Source: Reyranella sp.
Lineage (GTDB): Bacteria > Pseudomonadota > Alphaproteobacteria > Reyranellales > Reyranellaceae
Length of the DNA: 64,000 bases
Assembly: GCF_004297405.1 (NCBI RefSeq)
Contig: NZ_SCVC01000046.1
Span: forward strand, 1-64,000
Reading direction: 5' to 3'
This document shows positions 37,752 to 46,683 of the stretch, piece by piece. Under the pieces are notes generated by a model. It was not told the DNA's origin, searched no databases, and saw only the letters and a program-made list of their open reading frames with translations. Position 1 is the first letter of the stretch. Each line of letters opens with the position of its first letter. The position numbers and the translations under genes are program-made.

Positions 37752-39029
37752 ATGAAGCGCCCAACCGACGTCTGGCTGGCGGCCGGCGTGCGCACGCCGT
37801 TCGCCAAGGTGGATGGTGCGCTGGCCAAGCTCGACGCCATCGAGCTTTCCGTGCCGGTGGCCCGCCACATGATGGCCGAACTCGACGGCGCCAAGCCCGA
37901 CTTCGCCGTATGGGGCGTCGTCGTGCCCAGCCTCACCTGGAGCAACATCGCACGCGAAGTGCTGATGGACGCCGGCATCGATGCCACGGTGCCAGCCTTC
38001 TCGACGATCATGGCCTGCTCGACCAGCATGATGGGCACCATCGAGGCGGCGGGCATGATCGACGGCGAGAGCCGCAACCTCGCCCTGGTCGGCGGTGTCG
38101 ACAGCCTCAGCCGTGTGCAGGTGGGCCTCGGCCAACAACTGTCGGATTGGCTGCGCAAGTTCCAGCAGGCGCGGTCGCTCGGCCAGAAGATCGACCACAT
38201 CACCCATCTGCATCTGAAGGACATTCGTCTCTTCATTCCGGCGATCAGCAACCGCACCACCGGCCTCAGCATGGGCGAGCATACCGAGATCACCGCCAAG
38301 GAATGGCAGATCGGTCGGGCGGAGCAGGACGAGATTGCCCTGGCCAGCCATCGCAATGCCGTCGCTGCCTGGGACCGCGGCTTCTTTGATGACCTGGTGA
38401 TCGAGGTCGACGGCACGAAGCGCGATACCATTCCGCGCAAGGACACCTCGCTCGAAAGGCTGGCCAAGCTGCAGCCTTCGTTCGATCGCACCAGCGGCAA
38501 GGGCACGCTGACGGCGGGCAATTCCTCGCCGCTCACCGACGGAGCCGCAGCCCTCTGGGTCGCTTCCTCGAAGGGTCTGGAAAAGCTGCCGGCGAAAACG
38601 CCGCGCGTAAAACTGGTCGATTGGGAGATCGCGTCCGTCGATTTCCGGGTCGAGGGGCTTCTGATGGCGCCGGCTTTCGCCATCCCGCGCCTGCTGGCGC
38701 GCAACAATCTCGGCTATGGCGACATCCATCTCTGGGAGATCCACGAAGCCTTCGCCGCCCAGGTCGCCTTCCATCTGAAGGCATTGGAAAGTGCCAAATT
38801 CCGGAAGAACAAGGCGGGCATCGATCGCGACTTCGGGGCCTTTCCGCGCGATCGCATCAATCCCAATGGTGGCAGCACCGCGATCGGCCATCCCTTCGGC
38901 GCGACCGGCGCGCGCATCCTGAGCCAGGCCATCAAGGAACTGGCCGCCATGCCCAAGGGCCAGCGCGCCATCGTCAGCATCTGTGCCGACGGCGGGCAGG
39001 GTTCGGTCTGTCTGCTGGAAGCGGCCTAA
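37752..39029 (+). CDS. Thiolase-family acyltransferase (acetyl-CoA C-acyltransferase-like)
   Basis: A 425-residue thiolase. The nucleophile is Cys89 (MACSTSM), His380 lies in GHPFGATGAR and the second Cys411 in SICADGGQG, so the catalytic set is complete. It resembles the FadI/trifunctional beta type in length. It would cleave 3-ketoacyl-CoA or condense acyl-CoAs; pairing with a TauD-type enzyme does not fix the pathway. The last four bases overlap the panC stop on the other strand. Confidence 0.9.
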   Translation: MKRPTDVWLAAGVRTPFAKVDGALAKLDAIELSVPVARHMMAELDGAKPDFAVWGVVVPSLTWSNIAREVLMDAGIDATVPAFSTIMACSTSMMGTIEAAGMIDGESRNLALVGGVDSLSRVQVGLGQQLSDWLRKFQQARSLGQKIDHITHLHLKDIRLFIPAISNRTTGLSMGEHTEITAKEWQIGRAEQDEIALASHRNAVAAWDRGFFDDLVIEVDGTKRDTIPRKDTSLERLAKLQPSFDRTSGKGTLTAGNSSPLTDGAAALWVASSKGLEKLPAKTPRVKLVDWEIASVDFRVEGLLMAPAFAIPRLLARNNLGYGDIHLWEIHEAFAAQVAFHLKALESAKFRKNKAGIDRDFGAFPRDRINPNGGSTAIGHPFGATGARILSQAIKELAAMPKGQRAIVSICADGGQGSVCLLEAA

Positions 39030-39898
39030 GCCGCGATATTGTCGATCAGGCGCGTGCGGCCGAGCCGCGCGGCAGCGATGACGCGGGCAGGCCCTGAGAC
39101 CTTTTCCAAGGGCGCCAGGCTTTCGGCATCGACGACGGTCAGATACTCGATTTTGTCGAAACCACCCGCCAGCAAGGCCTTGGCTGCTTCTGCCGCGGCA
39201 GCCGTACAGGACGCACCGCCTCGTGCTGCCTTCGCGACCGCATTGAGTTCGCGATAGAGGCCCGCGGCAATCGCGCGTTCCGTCGGGTTCATGTAGCGAT
39301 TGCGCGACGACATCGCGAGCCCGTCCGCCTCGCGCACGGTCGGCATGCCCACGATCTCGAAGGGCATGGAAAGGTCGCGCACCATGCGCTTGATCACCTG
39401 GAGCTGCTGATAATCCTTTTCGCCGAAGAAGGCGCGATCGGGCATCGCCATCAGCAGGAGCTTGGAAACGACGGTCGCGACGCCTTCGAAATGGCCGGGG
39501 CGCAGCGGACCACAGAGCCCGTCGGTGATACCCGCCACCGTGACGGTCGTGAGCTGCTGGCCGGGATACATCTCGTCTTTGCTCGGAGCGAAGACGATGC
39601 GGCAGCCGGCAGCACGCAACTTGTCGAAGTCACCCTGTTCGTCACGCGGGTAGGCAGCGAAATCCTCGTTGGGTCCGAACTGTGTCGGGTTGACGAAGAT
39701 GCTGGTCGCCGGAACGTCACCCCGGTCGAGCGCGCCCTTCACCAGGCTGACATGTCCCTCATGCAGGGCGCCCATGGTCGGAACCAGGCCGATCGTGCGG
39801 CCGGCCTTACGAAAGGCGGCAACGGTGCGACGCAAGTCCGCCACCGTGCGGACGACGGCGAGGTCTTGCTCTCGAGTGGGATCGGTCGAGCTGTTCAC
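39026..39898 (-). CDS. panC: Pantothenate synthetase
   Basis: A 290-residue cytidylyltransferase-superfamily enzyme that joins pantoate and beta-alanine in pantothenate synthesis. VPTMGALHEGH (H46, H49) is the HxGH motif, SIFVNPTQF and FGEKDYQQL are pantoate-site segments and AMSSRNRY corresponds to the KMSKS loop. GTG 39898 is preferred; a TTG at 39934 would add twelve unlikely residues. panB is not seen nearby. Confidence 0.96.
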   Translation of the reverse strand: MNSSTDPTREQDLAVVRTVADLRRTVAAFRKAGRTIGLVPTMGALHEGHVSLVKGALDRGDVPATSIFVNPTQFGPNEDFAAYPRDEQGDFDKLRAAGCRIVFAPSKDEMYPGQQLTTVTVAGITDGLCGPLRPGHFEGVATVVSKLLLMAMPDRAFFGEKDYQQLQVIKRMVRDLSMPFEIVGMPTVREADGLAMSSRNRYMNPTERAIAAGLYRELNAVAKAARGGASCTAAAAEAAKALLAGGFDKIEYLTVVDAESLAPLEKVSGPARVIAAARLGRTRLIDNIAA

Positions 39899-39943
39899 GC
39901 TCGTGGTTAAGCACACCGCGCCGAGACCGCGCAACCCGTGCTG

Positions 39944-41236
39944 TCAGTCGAGTTTCGCCTTCAGGGTAGCCTTGAGTTGTTCGGCGATACGATCGGCCGC
40001 CAGACCCTGGCCAGATTCCGTCCAATGCGCATCGGACTTGCGATAAGTATCGACCCGGCCTTCGAGGATCGGCCGCAGATCGACGAACGGCACATCTGTG
40101 CCGCGGAGTGCTTTGACGAGCCGTTCGTGCATCGCGTCGCAATGCAGATACCAACTGTAGTAGTGCGGCCAGGGCGACCAGAAATCGACAAAGGCAGGAT
40201 CGACGCCACCCGTCGGGATGATGAAGAGCGAAAACGGGACGTTGCGCTCATGCGCCAGACGATACATGGCCACCAGCCACGATAGCGTCCCGTCGATATC
40301 CTTCTGGTGGATGGCGGCGTCGGCCTGCTGAGGTGTCGTGATACTATTGAATGATGTCGGCGTGAGTTCGGCGCGCAGGATGAGATTTGGCAACCAGCCT
40401 GCGAGATATTCCTGATCGTCCGGTCTGTCCGCAAAGAGGTCGAACAGCCGCCCGTCGCCACGCGACAGGATTTCCCTCAATTTCTGCTCCGGCACATTGG
40501 GGTAGTAGTGGCGCTTCATGTGCTGCGCGAGCTTCGTCAGGCCCTGTTCCTTGGGTTCCTTGGCGATCTGCTGCAAGGTCGCGAACTCGCCTTCGATCGG
40601 CTCGTTGCTGTTCAGCACTTCGGACAGGCGCAACCGGTTGACCAGCAGCCAGTTGGTATGCGGCATCACACGGCCAACGATCGAGCGACCCGGCGATTCG
40701 TCGAGCAGCGGCGGCAGCCATTCCCACTTGAAGTTGTCACCGAAGAGGAAATCGTTGCCGGAAAAAAAGAACACCGACACGGCGTCCGGCGACAGTGGGA
40801 GCGCCACATCGCGCATCCGGTAGTAGTAGCTGCGCGGGTTCGTCCCGCTGATCCCGAAGTTGACGGCTTCGACGGCCTTCTTGCTTTGCCTAAGAAGGCG
40901 CTCCTCCACGGCTTCCGGCAGGCTATGCCGCAGCGGCTGGAATTCCACGAAGCTGTCGCCGACAAAAGCAGTCCGCACCGTTCCGGCTGGCGCTGGGTCG
41001 AACCTACGTTCGCGATCCCGCATGCCCCAAGAGTTGAACGGCGCCACCATCCACGCTGGCAGTTCGGCGCCTGGCGGAAAGCTGTTGACCGGCGGTGTCG
41101 ACCGCAGCGCGTAGGCTGGCCAAGACGGACTGTAGAACGACGCGATAATCTCGATCCCCACCAGCGTCACCGCGGCCAGGATCAGGAAGTAGATCGAACC
41201 GAAGGCCAGTGTCTTTGTTTTCATTCTGGAAGCCAT
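39944..41236 (-). CDS. Membrane-anchored SGNH/GDSL-type hydrolase
   Basis: A 430-residue protein with one N-terminal hydrophobic helix (about 8-31) and a periplasmic SGNH-hydrolase-like domain. FVGDSFVE carries the candidate nucleophile Ser95 (GDS, 93-95), and SDAHWTE holds the D402-x-H404 of the dyad. Such anchored enzymes often add or remove O-acetyl groups on surface glycans. It starts two bases after the glycosyltransferase stop, so it is in the same operon. The substrate is unknown. Confidence 0.75.
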   Translation of the reverse strand: MASRMKTKTLAFGSIYFLILAAVTLVGIEIIASFYSPSWPAYALRSTPPVNSFPPGAELPAWMVAPFNSWGMRDRERRFDPAPAGTVRTAFVGDSFVEFQPLRHSLPEAVEERLLRQSKKAVEAVNFGISGTNPRSYYYRMRDVALPLSPDAVSVFFFSGNDFLFGDNFKWEWLPPLLDESPGRSIVGRVMPHTNWLLVNRLRLSEVLNSNEPIEGEFATLQQIAKEPKEQGLTKLAQHMKRHYYPNVPEQKLREILSRGDGRLFDLFADRPDDQEYLAGWLPNLILRAELTPTSFNSITTPQQADAAIHQKDIDGTLSWLVAMYRLAHERNVPFSLFIIPTGGVDPAFVDFWSPWPHYYSWYLHCDAMHERLVKALRGTDVPFVDLRPILEGRVDTYRKSDAHWTESGQGLAADRIAEQLKATLKAKLD

Positions 41237-41237
41237 C

Positions 41238-42278
41238 TCAACGGCCGTTGCCGAAGAACTTGCCCAGCCGCACCAGTACGCCGCCGCTGTCGTCGTGGCT
41301 TTCCTCGCGAGCTCGATCCTCGACCTGGTCACGATTCATATCGGCGATACCGGCGGTAAACAGAGCTAGGGAATGATTGAAGTGCCCTGCGCCGACAGCA
41401 GCACAGAGCTCGTCGCGCCGGGCCTGCATGTCCCTATGGACGAGCTGCAGAATATTACGGTTGATCGCCGCCCAATCGTTCCGCGACGTGGCGAAGGTGC
41501 CGCCGACGACCGCCGCCGTAGAATGATTGTTTTTGCCATGCATTCGATAGGCGTAAAGAGACTCGTGAATGGCGATGCTTCCGGCGACGAGCACACCGAA
41601 GGTCGAAAGATAGTGATCGAGGTAGAGCCGCAACTGCTCATCGGTCTCTGGGTAGATCAGGTCGACCAGACTGCGCCGGAACATCAGCGAGGCCATGCTG
41701 TTGCACGACCAGGTCGGCGACCATTCGGCATGGAGCGTCAGGCTGAGCTTCGGCGGAAAATCGGCCACACCCTTCGCGGCATCGATCGTCGGCGCAGCGG
41801 CCGGCTCGATTGGACGATGCGGTGGATCCCCGTTGGGCCGCTCGAACCACCAGGCCGTTCCGGCCAGCACCTCACCTTCGCCATTGATGACGTGGGAATC
41901 GCAATAGGTGAACCCGACGGGAAAGTCGGTGTTCAGGTGAGCGGAGAGATGTCGTTCGACGAAGGTCTCGTGCCAGACATCGTCACCGTCGAGGAAACAG
42001 ATGAAGGGCGTGTTGAGTTCGCCGAGCCCTCGTCGCGCCGCGCCGGTCTGGCCGAGGTTCACGGCCAACGGTACGAAGCGAAACCGTCGATCCTTTAGCC
42101 TCGTCAACGTTTGCTCAATCACGTCGGCGGTCCGATCTTGTGACGCGTCGTCGACGATCACGACTTCGAGATTGCGGATGGTCTGGCGCGCCACAGATTC
42201 GATGGCCTGAGCGACATAGGCCTCGCAATTGTGGCTCGTGATGATGACGCCGACCGGCGGCAGTTTGACTTCGGACAT
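41238..42278 (-). CDS. Family 2 glycosyltransferase
   Basis: A 346-residue GT-A enzyme. VVIVDDASQD (nucleotide-sugar site, D43-D44) and FLDGDDVW (metal-binding DxD, 97-100) are intact. There are no membrane helices. It would add a sugar to a surface glycan and sits in a three-gene unit with an FkbM methyltransferase (12 bp) and an SGNH hydrolase (2 bp). Confidence 0.9.
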   Translation of the reverse strand: MSEVKLPPVGVIITSHNCEAYVAQAIESVARQTIRNLEVVIVDDASQDRTADVIEQTLTRLKDRRFRFVPLAVNLGQTGAARRGLGELNTPFICFLDGDDVWHETFVERHLSAHLNTDFPVGFTYCDSHVINGEGEVLAGTAWWFERPNGDPPHRPIEPAAAPTIDAAKGVADFPPKLSLTLHAEWSPTWSCNSMASLMFRRSLVDLIYPETDEQLRLYLDHYLSTFGVLVAGSIAIHESLYAYRMHGKNNHSTAAVVGGTFATSRNDWAAINRNILQLVHRDMQARRDELCAAVGAGHFNHSLALFTAGIADMNRDQVEDRAREESHDDSGGVLVRLGKFFGNGR

Positions 42279-42290
42279 GGTGGTGGGCGA

Positions 42291-43340
42291 TCAGGCTGCC
42301 TTGGCGAGAATGTCTTGCGTCCGCTCAGAGGGGACAGCCACGATGTTCGGCGAGACCGCTGCCCCCTCTTTCATAATCTCGACGCCGCCTGTATGCGCCG
42401 AGAAAACGAGAATGTCGTAGCGGAAATCGGAGCGAAGGAGTGCCAGGAGTTCCTGCACACTAGTGCCTTGTGCCTGGAGTGCCGGCTCGTTGGCCTCGAG
42501 GAGGAGGAGCGGACGCGATGACATCAGCACCTGCCGGGCACCCTGCAGAACACCCACTTCGGCGCCTTCGACGTCGATCTTGATGAAGTCGATCCTCGGG
42601 AACCCGCAGCGTTGGACCACATCGTCCAGGGTCTCGACCGTGACCAGCTCGGAGTCGACGGCGAGCACGTCGTCATAGGCGAAGGTGCCGAGAGTATTGT
42701 GGCCGGCATGCAGGCCGTGAGCGATCTTCAGGCTCGCCTGCCCCGCCGCCGCGCCAAGCGCCGATGGCCACACAACGACGTTCGACAACCTGTTGCGTTC
42801 GATATTGCGTGTGAGGTTGGCGCGCTCGCGCGAACTCGGCTCGGCCGCCAGCACGCGCCCCGACGGACCGATGCGACGTGCGGCAAAGACGGTGTAGAGA
42901 CCGTCGTTTGCGCCGACATCGATGACGGTCATGCCCGGCGTCAGCACGCGGTCGATGAAAGCAAACTCGTTGGGCTCGAATGATCCGCTGACATAGAGGC
43001 AAAGGCTCTGATCGTTGCCGAGGGTCACGTCGACCGTCGTGCCGGCGTACCATGGGATGCTGAGCGGCACGCGAAGCTTTTGCTCCAACGCGAAATCCCA
43101 AAGGGCGGCCCGGCGCAACGCCGTCCACCGCCGTTCGATGAAATACTCGGCCGCGAAGGTCCAGCCCGGATAGCGTTCCAGCCGCGGCCGGCCGCGCGAC
43201 CACAAGCCGGCATAGAGCTTGCCCGCCGTGGGCGCGTTCACGAGCAGCCAGCAACCCAGCCTGTCGAGGTAGTTGCCGACTTTCCACCGATAGTCGGACC
43301 AGACCTTGGCAAGGCCCCGAGGGGGATCGGCGAGCATCAT
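42291..43340 (-). CDS. FkbM-family methyltransferase
   Basis: A 349-residue protein whose C-terminal two thirds form an FkbM class I methyltransferase: MTVIDVGANDGLYTVFAA is motif I, and IDFIKIDVEGAEVGVLQGA is the family hallmark. Such enzymes O-methylate sugars or polyketides; the neighbours suggest a glycan. ATG 43340 is preferred over an in-frame TTG at 43355. It is the first gene of the leftward glycan unit. Confidence 0.88.
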   Translation of the reverse strand: MMLADPPRGLAKVWSDYRWKVGNYLDRLGCWLLVNAPTAGKLYAGLWSRGRPRLERYPGWTFAAEYFIERRWTALRRAALWDFALEQKLRVPLSIPWYAGTTVDVTLGNDQSLCLYVSGSFEPNEFAFIDRVLTPGMTVIDVGANDGLYTVFAARRIGPSGRVLAAEPSSRERANLTRNIERNRLSNVVVWPSALGAAAGQASLKIAHGLHAGHNTLGTFAYDDVLAVDSELVTVETLDDVVQRCGFPRIDFIKIDVEGAEVGVLQGARQVLMSSRPLLLLEANEPALQAQGTSVQELLALLRSDFRYDILVFSAHTGGVEIMKEGAAVSPNIVAVPSERTQDILAKAA

Positions 43341-43588
43341 CACTTCAACAACCAACGGGCAGGGCAGCGTGAGTGCCTAATGATATTGGGTCGGGCGCGG
43401 CGGCAAAAGCGATCTTAACCCGACAATACGCGGCCATTGGGGCAAGCCCAGCGATTCTTTTACAGCGCACAGCGACTGCTGACGCCCCAGTGATGAACTT
43501 GAAGGAAGGGTGTTCGGGGTTTCTCAATGTTTTGCGCTGAGCGCCAAACGGGCCTCTGTCGAAACCCCTTGAAACCCTTCTAGATCAA
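43341..43588. other. Gene-free stretch left of the integration site
   Basis: Lower-GC DNA that probably contains the promoter of the leftward glycan genes. Two near-identical short runs, GAAACCCCTT and GAAACCCTT (43561-43579), lie directly before the tRNA fragment. I see no gene or RNA in it. Confidence 0.4.
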
Positions 43589-43633
43589 TGGAGCGGGCGA
43601 AGGGATTCGAACCCTCGACCCCGACCTTGGCAA
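43589..43633 (-). other. 3' half of a tRNA-Gly(GCC) gene, probable attachment site
   Basis: On the minus strand TTGCCAA (anticodon loop with GCC) runs through GGTCG, the T-arm GAGGGTTCGAATCCCTT, the acceptor strand CGCCCGC and an encoded CCA ending at 43589. The 5' half is missing: the DNA to the right offers no CGACC to pair with the anticodon stem and no GCGGGCG acceptor strand. A tRNA 3' end beside an integrase is the usual scar of site-specific integration, so the intact tRNA should be at the far end of the element. Confidence 0.75.
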
Positions 43634-43845
43634 CACGCCCAGACCATTTACGCCACAGCATCTTTCTCTAGCCGCAAAGCCTATAAGTGACTGTACCACA
43701 AAGGTTTTCTCCAGTTTAACCCATCCCTGCCCTATCCTCTCAATACCTTACGATTTTCGCTCTCGTGCTTCCCCCCTGCTTCCCCGGCCTCCGCCGAAAA
43801 CCCGGGGAAGCAGTACGAATCGTGTGGTCTTTGAGGAAACGTATT
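43634..43845. other. Element left end and integrase leader
   Basis: AT-richer DNA between the tRNA fragment and the integrase start. It ends in the strong ribosome site TTGAGGAAAC before ATG 43846. It probably contains the integrase promoter and arm sites, but I cannot assign individual boxes. Confidence 0.4.
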
Positions 43846-45198
43846 ATGGGTAAGATTACCAAACGTGCAGTAGACGCGCTTCAAGCCGAACCTGATCGCG
43901 ACGTGTTCGTGTGGGATGCGGAGTTGAGAGGCTTCGGAGTTCGCGCGAAGCCATCGGGAGTGAAGACCTTCCTCATCCAGTACCGAAACATGGAAGGCCG
44001 GACCCGCCGCTTGGTGCTAGGGCAATACGGCGTGCTGACGCCCGAGAGCGCACGCCACCTCGCCCGCAAGAAGCTCACCGCTGTAGCGGAGGGCGCCGAC
44101 CCGGCGGCCGACCGCCAGGGCGTCCGGGTCGGCATGTCGGTCAAGGAAGTGTGCGATTGGTATTTGGAACAGGCTGAAGCCGGCCGTCTCCTCGGTAGAA
44201 ACCGCCGGCCGATCAAGGCATCGACACTCAAGAGTGACCGAAGCCGGATCGAAACGCACATCAAGCCCTTGGTCGGTGTCCGGCTCGTAAGCCGCCTCAC
44301 TTTGCACGACATCGAGGGAATGCAGGCGGATATCGCGGCAGGAAAGTCGGCTCGCGGACGTAAGAAGGGTCGCGGTGGCCGGTCAACTGGGGGACCCGGC
44401 GTCGCTAGCCGAGCGATCAGCACACTACGGGCATTGCTCGGCCACGCCACTCGTGTCGGCGTCATTAGCAAAAATCCTGCGGAAGGCGTCCGGCAGCTGG
44501 CAGTCGGCAGCCGCAAGCGACGGCTGAGCGAAGACGAAATCCGTCGTCTCGGACGCGTGATGCGCGAAGCTGCAGCCGAAGGTGAGCATCCGACCGGTCT
44601 CGCTGCTATCCGGCTCATGCTCCTGACCGGTTTCCGACGGATGGAGGTGCTGGGACTAAAGCGGCCGTGGTTCAGTCGGAGCGATCACTGCATTCGCTTT
44701 CCTGACACCAAGAGCGGCGAACAGGTCCGAGCGCTTGGAGAAGCTGCGATGGACTGTATTGAAGCCCAGCCCACCCGTGGGGGTTCTGTCTTCGTCTTTC
44801 CGGCCGACTGGGGCGACGGGCATTTCATTGGTGTCGTCCGCGTACTCGACCGTGTTTGCCGGAAGGCGAAACTTGGCGGCGTGACCCCGCACGTGCTCCG
44901 CCATACCTTCGCTAGCGTTGCAGGCGACCTTGGCTTCTCCGAACTTACGATAGCCGGTTTGCTTGGACACTCCGCGCACGGCGTCACGCAAAGGTACGTG
45001 CACCTGGATACGGCCTTAGTCGTTGCGGCTGACAGGGTTTCGATGGAGATCACAAAGATGCTCGGATCCGAAGAGCCGATAGGTAAACCATCCAACATCG
45101 AGTACGTTGCTTTGCAGCGGGAAGACGCGGCACCGCAGCCAGTCGAGGACTTCAATTTCTCCTCGCTGACGATCGATTTCACTCATAGACAAAGGTGA
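43846..45198 (+). CDS. Tyrosine recombinase/integrase
   Basis: A 450-residue P4/phage-type integrase. An N-terminal DUF4102-like domain (KRAVDALQAEPDRDVFVWD) is followed by a core-binding region and the catalytic domain: R264 (LTGFRRMEVL), K290, H349-x-x-R352 (TPHVLRHTF), H375 and nucleophile Tyr384 (TQRYVH). All catalytic residues are present. It integrates the element at the adjacent tRNA-Gly. ATG 43846 follows GAGGAAAC; the upstream open frame is not used. It is transcribed into the element. Confidence 0.93.
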   Translation: MGKITKRAVDALQAEPDRDVFVWDAELRGFGVRAKPSGVKTFLIQYRNMEGRTRRLVLGQYGVLTPESARHLARKKLTAVAEGADPAADRQGVRVGMSVKEVCDWYLEQAEAGRLLGRNRRPIKASTLKSDRSRIETHIKPLVGVRLVSRLTLHDIEGMQADIAAGKSARGRKKGRGGRSTGGPGVASRAISTLRALLGHATRVGVISKNPAEGVRQLAVGSRKRRLSEDEIRRLGRVMREAAAEGEHPTGLAAIRLMLLTGFRRMEVLGLKRPWFSRSDHCIRFPDTKSGEQVRALGEAAMDCIEAQPTRGGSVFVFPADWGDGHFIGVVRVLDRVCRKAKLGGVTPHVLRHTFASVAGDLGFSELTIAGLLGHSAHGVTQRYVHLDTALVVAADRVSMEITKMLGSEEPIGKPSNIEYVALQREDAAPQPVEDFNFSSLTIDFTHRQR

Positions 45199-45235
45199 GT
45201 CGGTCTCGACTCTTTAGCGTCGCCTACACCGACGG

Positions 45236-45931
45236 CTAACCGGCCAACGACGGTAGCCAGAAGAAATAGGCATTCAGCATGTAGAGACCAGACAGGATCA
45301 GGATAAATCCGCCAACCGTCTCGAAGGCGCGTCGATACGGGTCCAGGCCGCGCAGATTCTCGAGCCAGCCGATGCTGATGGCGCCCACGGCAACGGGAAG
45401 CGCGCGCCCGACAGCGAACGCGAGAAGCAGCGCGGCGCCCATCCAGGGCGAACCAAGCCCTACAGTCGCCCCAAGAAGAACGACCAGTGCCGGCGTACAA
45501 ACCGGGCAGATCGCAACGGAGAACACCGCTCCGAGAAGGAACGCGCTCCAGACCGCCGAGGGCCGTTTGGCCTTCAAGGCAAATGCCGGAAGCGGCAATC
45601 GGACCCAGCCTGCCCACATAAGTCCCAGCAGGATGAGGAACGGACCGACAACCACTCCCCATTCCCGTCCCAGCAGAGAGGCCACCCACTGGCCGCCGAG
45701 CCCGGCCGCAAAGCCCATCGCTGTGTGCACGACCAGCATGCCGACGATGAACACCGTACCGAACAGGATCGCCTGCTTCTTCTCGCGGGCCCTGGTCACA
45801 TAGGCGAGCGACACCGGGATCGAGGCTATGGCGACGGGATTGAAGCTGAACAGAAGGCCGGCAAGGAAACCAAGCCCGATGGCCGCAATGCCGGCATTGG
45901 CAACAGCCTGTTGAAGGGCGTCGGGCGCCAC
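45236..45931 (-). CDS. CcdA-like cytochrome c biogenesis/thiol-transfer membrane protein
   Basis: A 231-residue protein with six hydrophobic segments, like CcdA, which passes electrons across the membrane to periplasmic thiols. The first-helix Cys of CcdA is missing (LLFSFNPVAIASIPV where FSPC is expected), whereas ICPVCTPAL retains a CPVC pair in the fourth helix. The thiol chemistry must differ from CcdA. It follows a thioredoxin-like gene with a single base between them and belongs to the metal-regulated merR operon. Confidence 0.8.
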   Translation of the reverse strand: MAPDALQQAVANAGIAAIGLGFLAGLLFSFNPVAIASIPVSLAYVTRAREKKQAILFGTVFIVGMLVVHTAMGFAAGLGGQWVASLLGREWGVVVGPFLILLGLMWAGWVRLPLPAFALKAKRPSAVWSAFLLGAVFSVAICPVCTPALVVLLGATVGLGSPWMGAALLLAFAVGRALPVAVGAISIGWLENLRGLDPYRRAFETVGGFILILSGLYMLNAYFFWLPSLAG

Positions 45932-45932
45932 T

Positions 45933-46193
45933 TCAACGCCTCCGATCGTTCCGCCTGATCAAGGCGGCGCGGAGTTGCTGCGGTGTCGGCAAGGACGAAA
46001 ACACGAGTTCGCCGTCGATCACGACCGCCGGCAAGGACAGCACGCCGCGCTCGACGGCGTAGTCCATCTCGTCAAGCACATTGATTTCGCGCCACTCCAG
46101 GCCAGTGACTGCCGTTTCCGCGGCGGCCTTGAGGCTCTCTCTCGCGCCGGCACAACGGCTGCATCCTGGCGCATGGAACAGCTCGATCTTCAT
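45933..46193 (-). CDS. Small thioredoxin/glutaredoxin-like protein
   Basis: An 86-residue protein with the thioredoxin-fold start MKIELFHAPGCSRCAGA (active CSRC, C11 and C14) and the cis-proline region LSLPAVVIDGEL. It has no signal peptide and so is cytoplasmic; it may give electrons to, or take metal or thiols from, the CcdA-like protein downstream. It is 3 bp after the MerR gene. Confidence 0.8.
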   Translation of the reverse strand: MKIELFHAPGCSRCAGARESLKAAAETAVTGLEWREINVLDEMDYAVERGVLSLPAVVIDGELVFSSLPTPQQLRAALIRRNDRRR

Positions 46194-46196
46194 GGC

Positions 46197-46610
46197 TCAG
46201 TGCACCTGGCCAACGGCTTGCTCCAATGCGGCGATGATGGTGCAGTCCTCGACAGGCTGCGCCTCGTTGGCGCAATCGGCAATGAGGCGATCGAGCGCCT
46301 TGGACATGGATTTCATGGCCTTGATCTTGTGCTCGAGCTGAAGCTTCTTCTCGATGGCCCGTTTGCGCACGTCACCGCAACAGGCGGCATCGCGGTTGCG
46401 CAACACGAGGAGGTCGCGGATCTCCGTCAGCGTGAAGCCGCAATGCTGCGCTTGCCTGATGAAGCGGATGCGACGCTCGGAACCTTTGTCATAGAGGCGA
46501 TAGCCGCTCTCCGTCCTGTCGGCCGGTTCGATCAGTCCTTCGCGCTCATAGTAACGCAGCGTATCGGTGCTGGTCTCCGTGAGCGCGGCGAGTTTTCCGA
46601 TCGTCAACAT
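46197..46610 (-). CDS. MerR-family heavy-metal-responsive regulator (ZntR/CadR/PbrR-like)
   Basis: A 137-residue MerR protein: winged helix with TDTLRYYEREGLIEP, a dimerisation helix and metal-binding Cys at 77-78, 113 and 123, positions equivalent to the Cys79/114/124 set of ZntR/CadR-type sensors. It probably activates the P1B ATPase and HMA genes upstream and its own operon through the operators at 46629-46659 and 49417-49447. The inducing metal (zinc, cadmium, lead or mercury) is not resolved. Confidence 0.88.
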   Translation of the reverse strand: MLTIGKLAALTETSTDTLRYYEREGLIEPADRTESGYRLYDKGSERRIRFIRQAQHCGFTLTEIRDLLVLRNRDAACCGDVRKRAIEKKLQLEHKIKAMKSMSKALDRLIADCANEAQPVEDCTIIAALEQAVGQVH

Positions 46611-46628
46611 GCTTGACCTCCAACGCCA

Positions 46629-46659
46629 TCCTGGGCCCTGGAGTATAGTCCAAGGTCAA
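46629..46659 (-). promoter_or_regulatory. MerR-type promoter of the merR-trx-ccdA operon
   Basis: Minus strand TTGACC (46659-46654) is followed after about 20 bp by CAGGAT, with the dyad CCTTGGA...TCCAGG across the spacer. The long spacer and embedded dyad are typical of MerR-controlled promoters. The -10 is weak. Confidence 0.55.
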
Positions 46660-46683
46660 GGCCTGCAGCCGACCGTCTCGGGC

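Noticed and set aside
43589-43665. A complete tRNA-Gly gene
   Set aside because: The acceptor and anticodon stems cannot form: no GCGGGCG or CGACC on the 5' side. Only the 3' half is tRNA.
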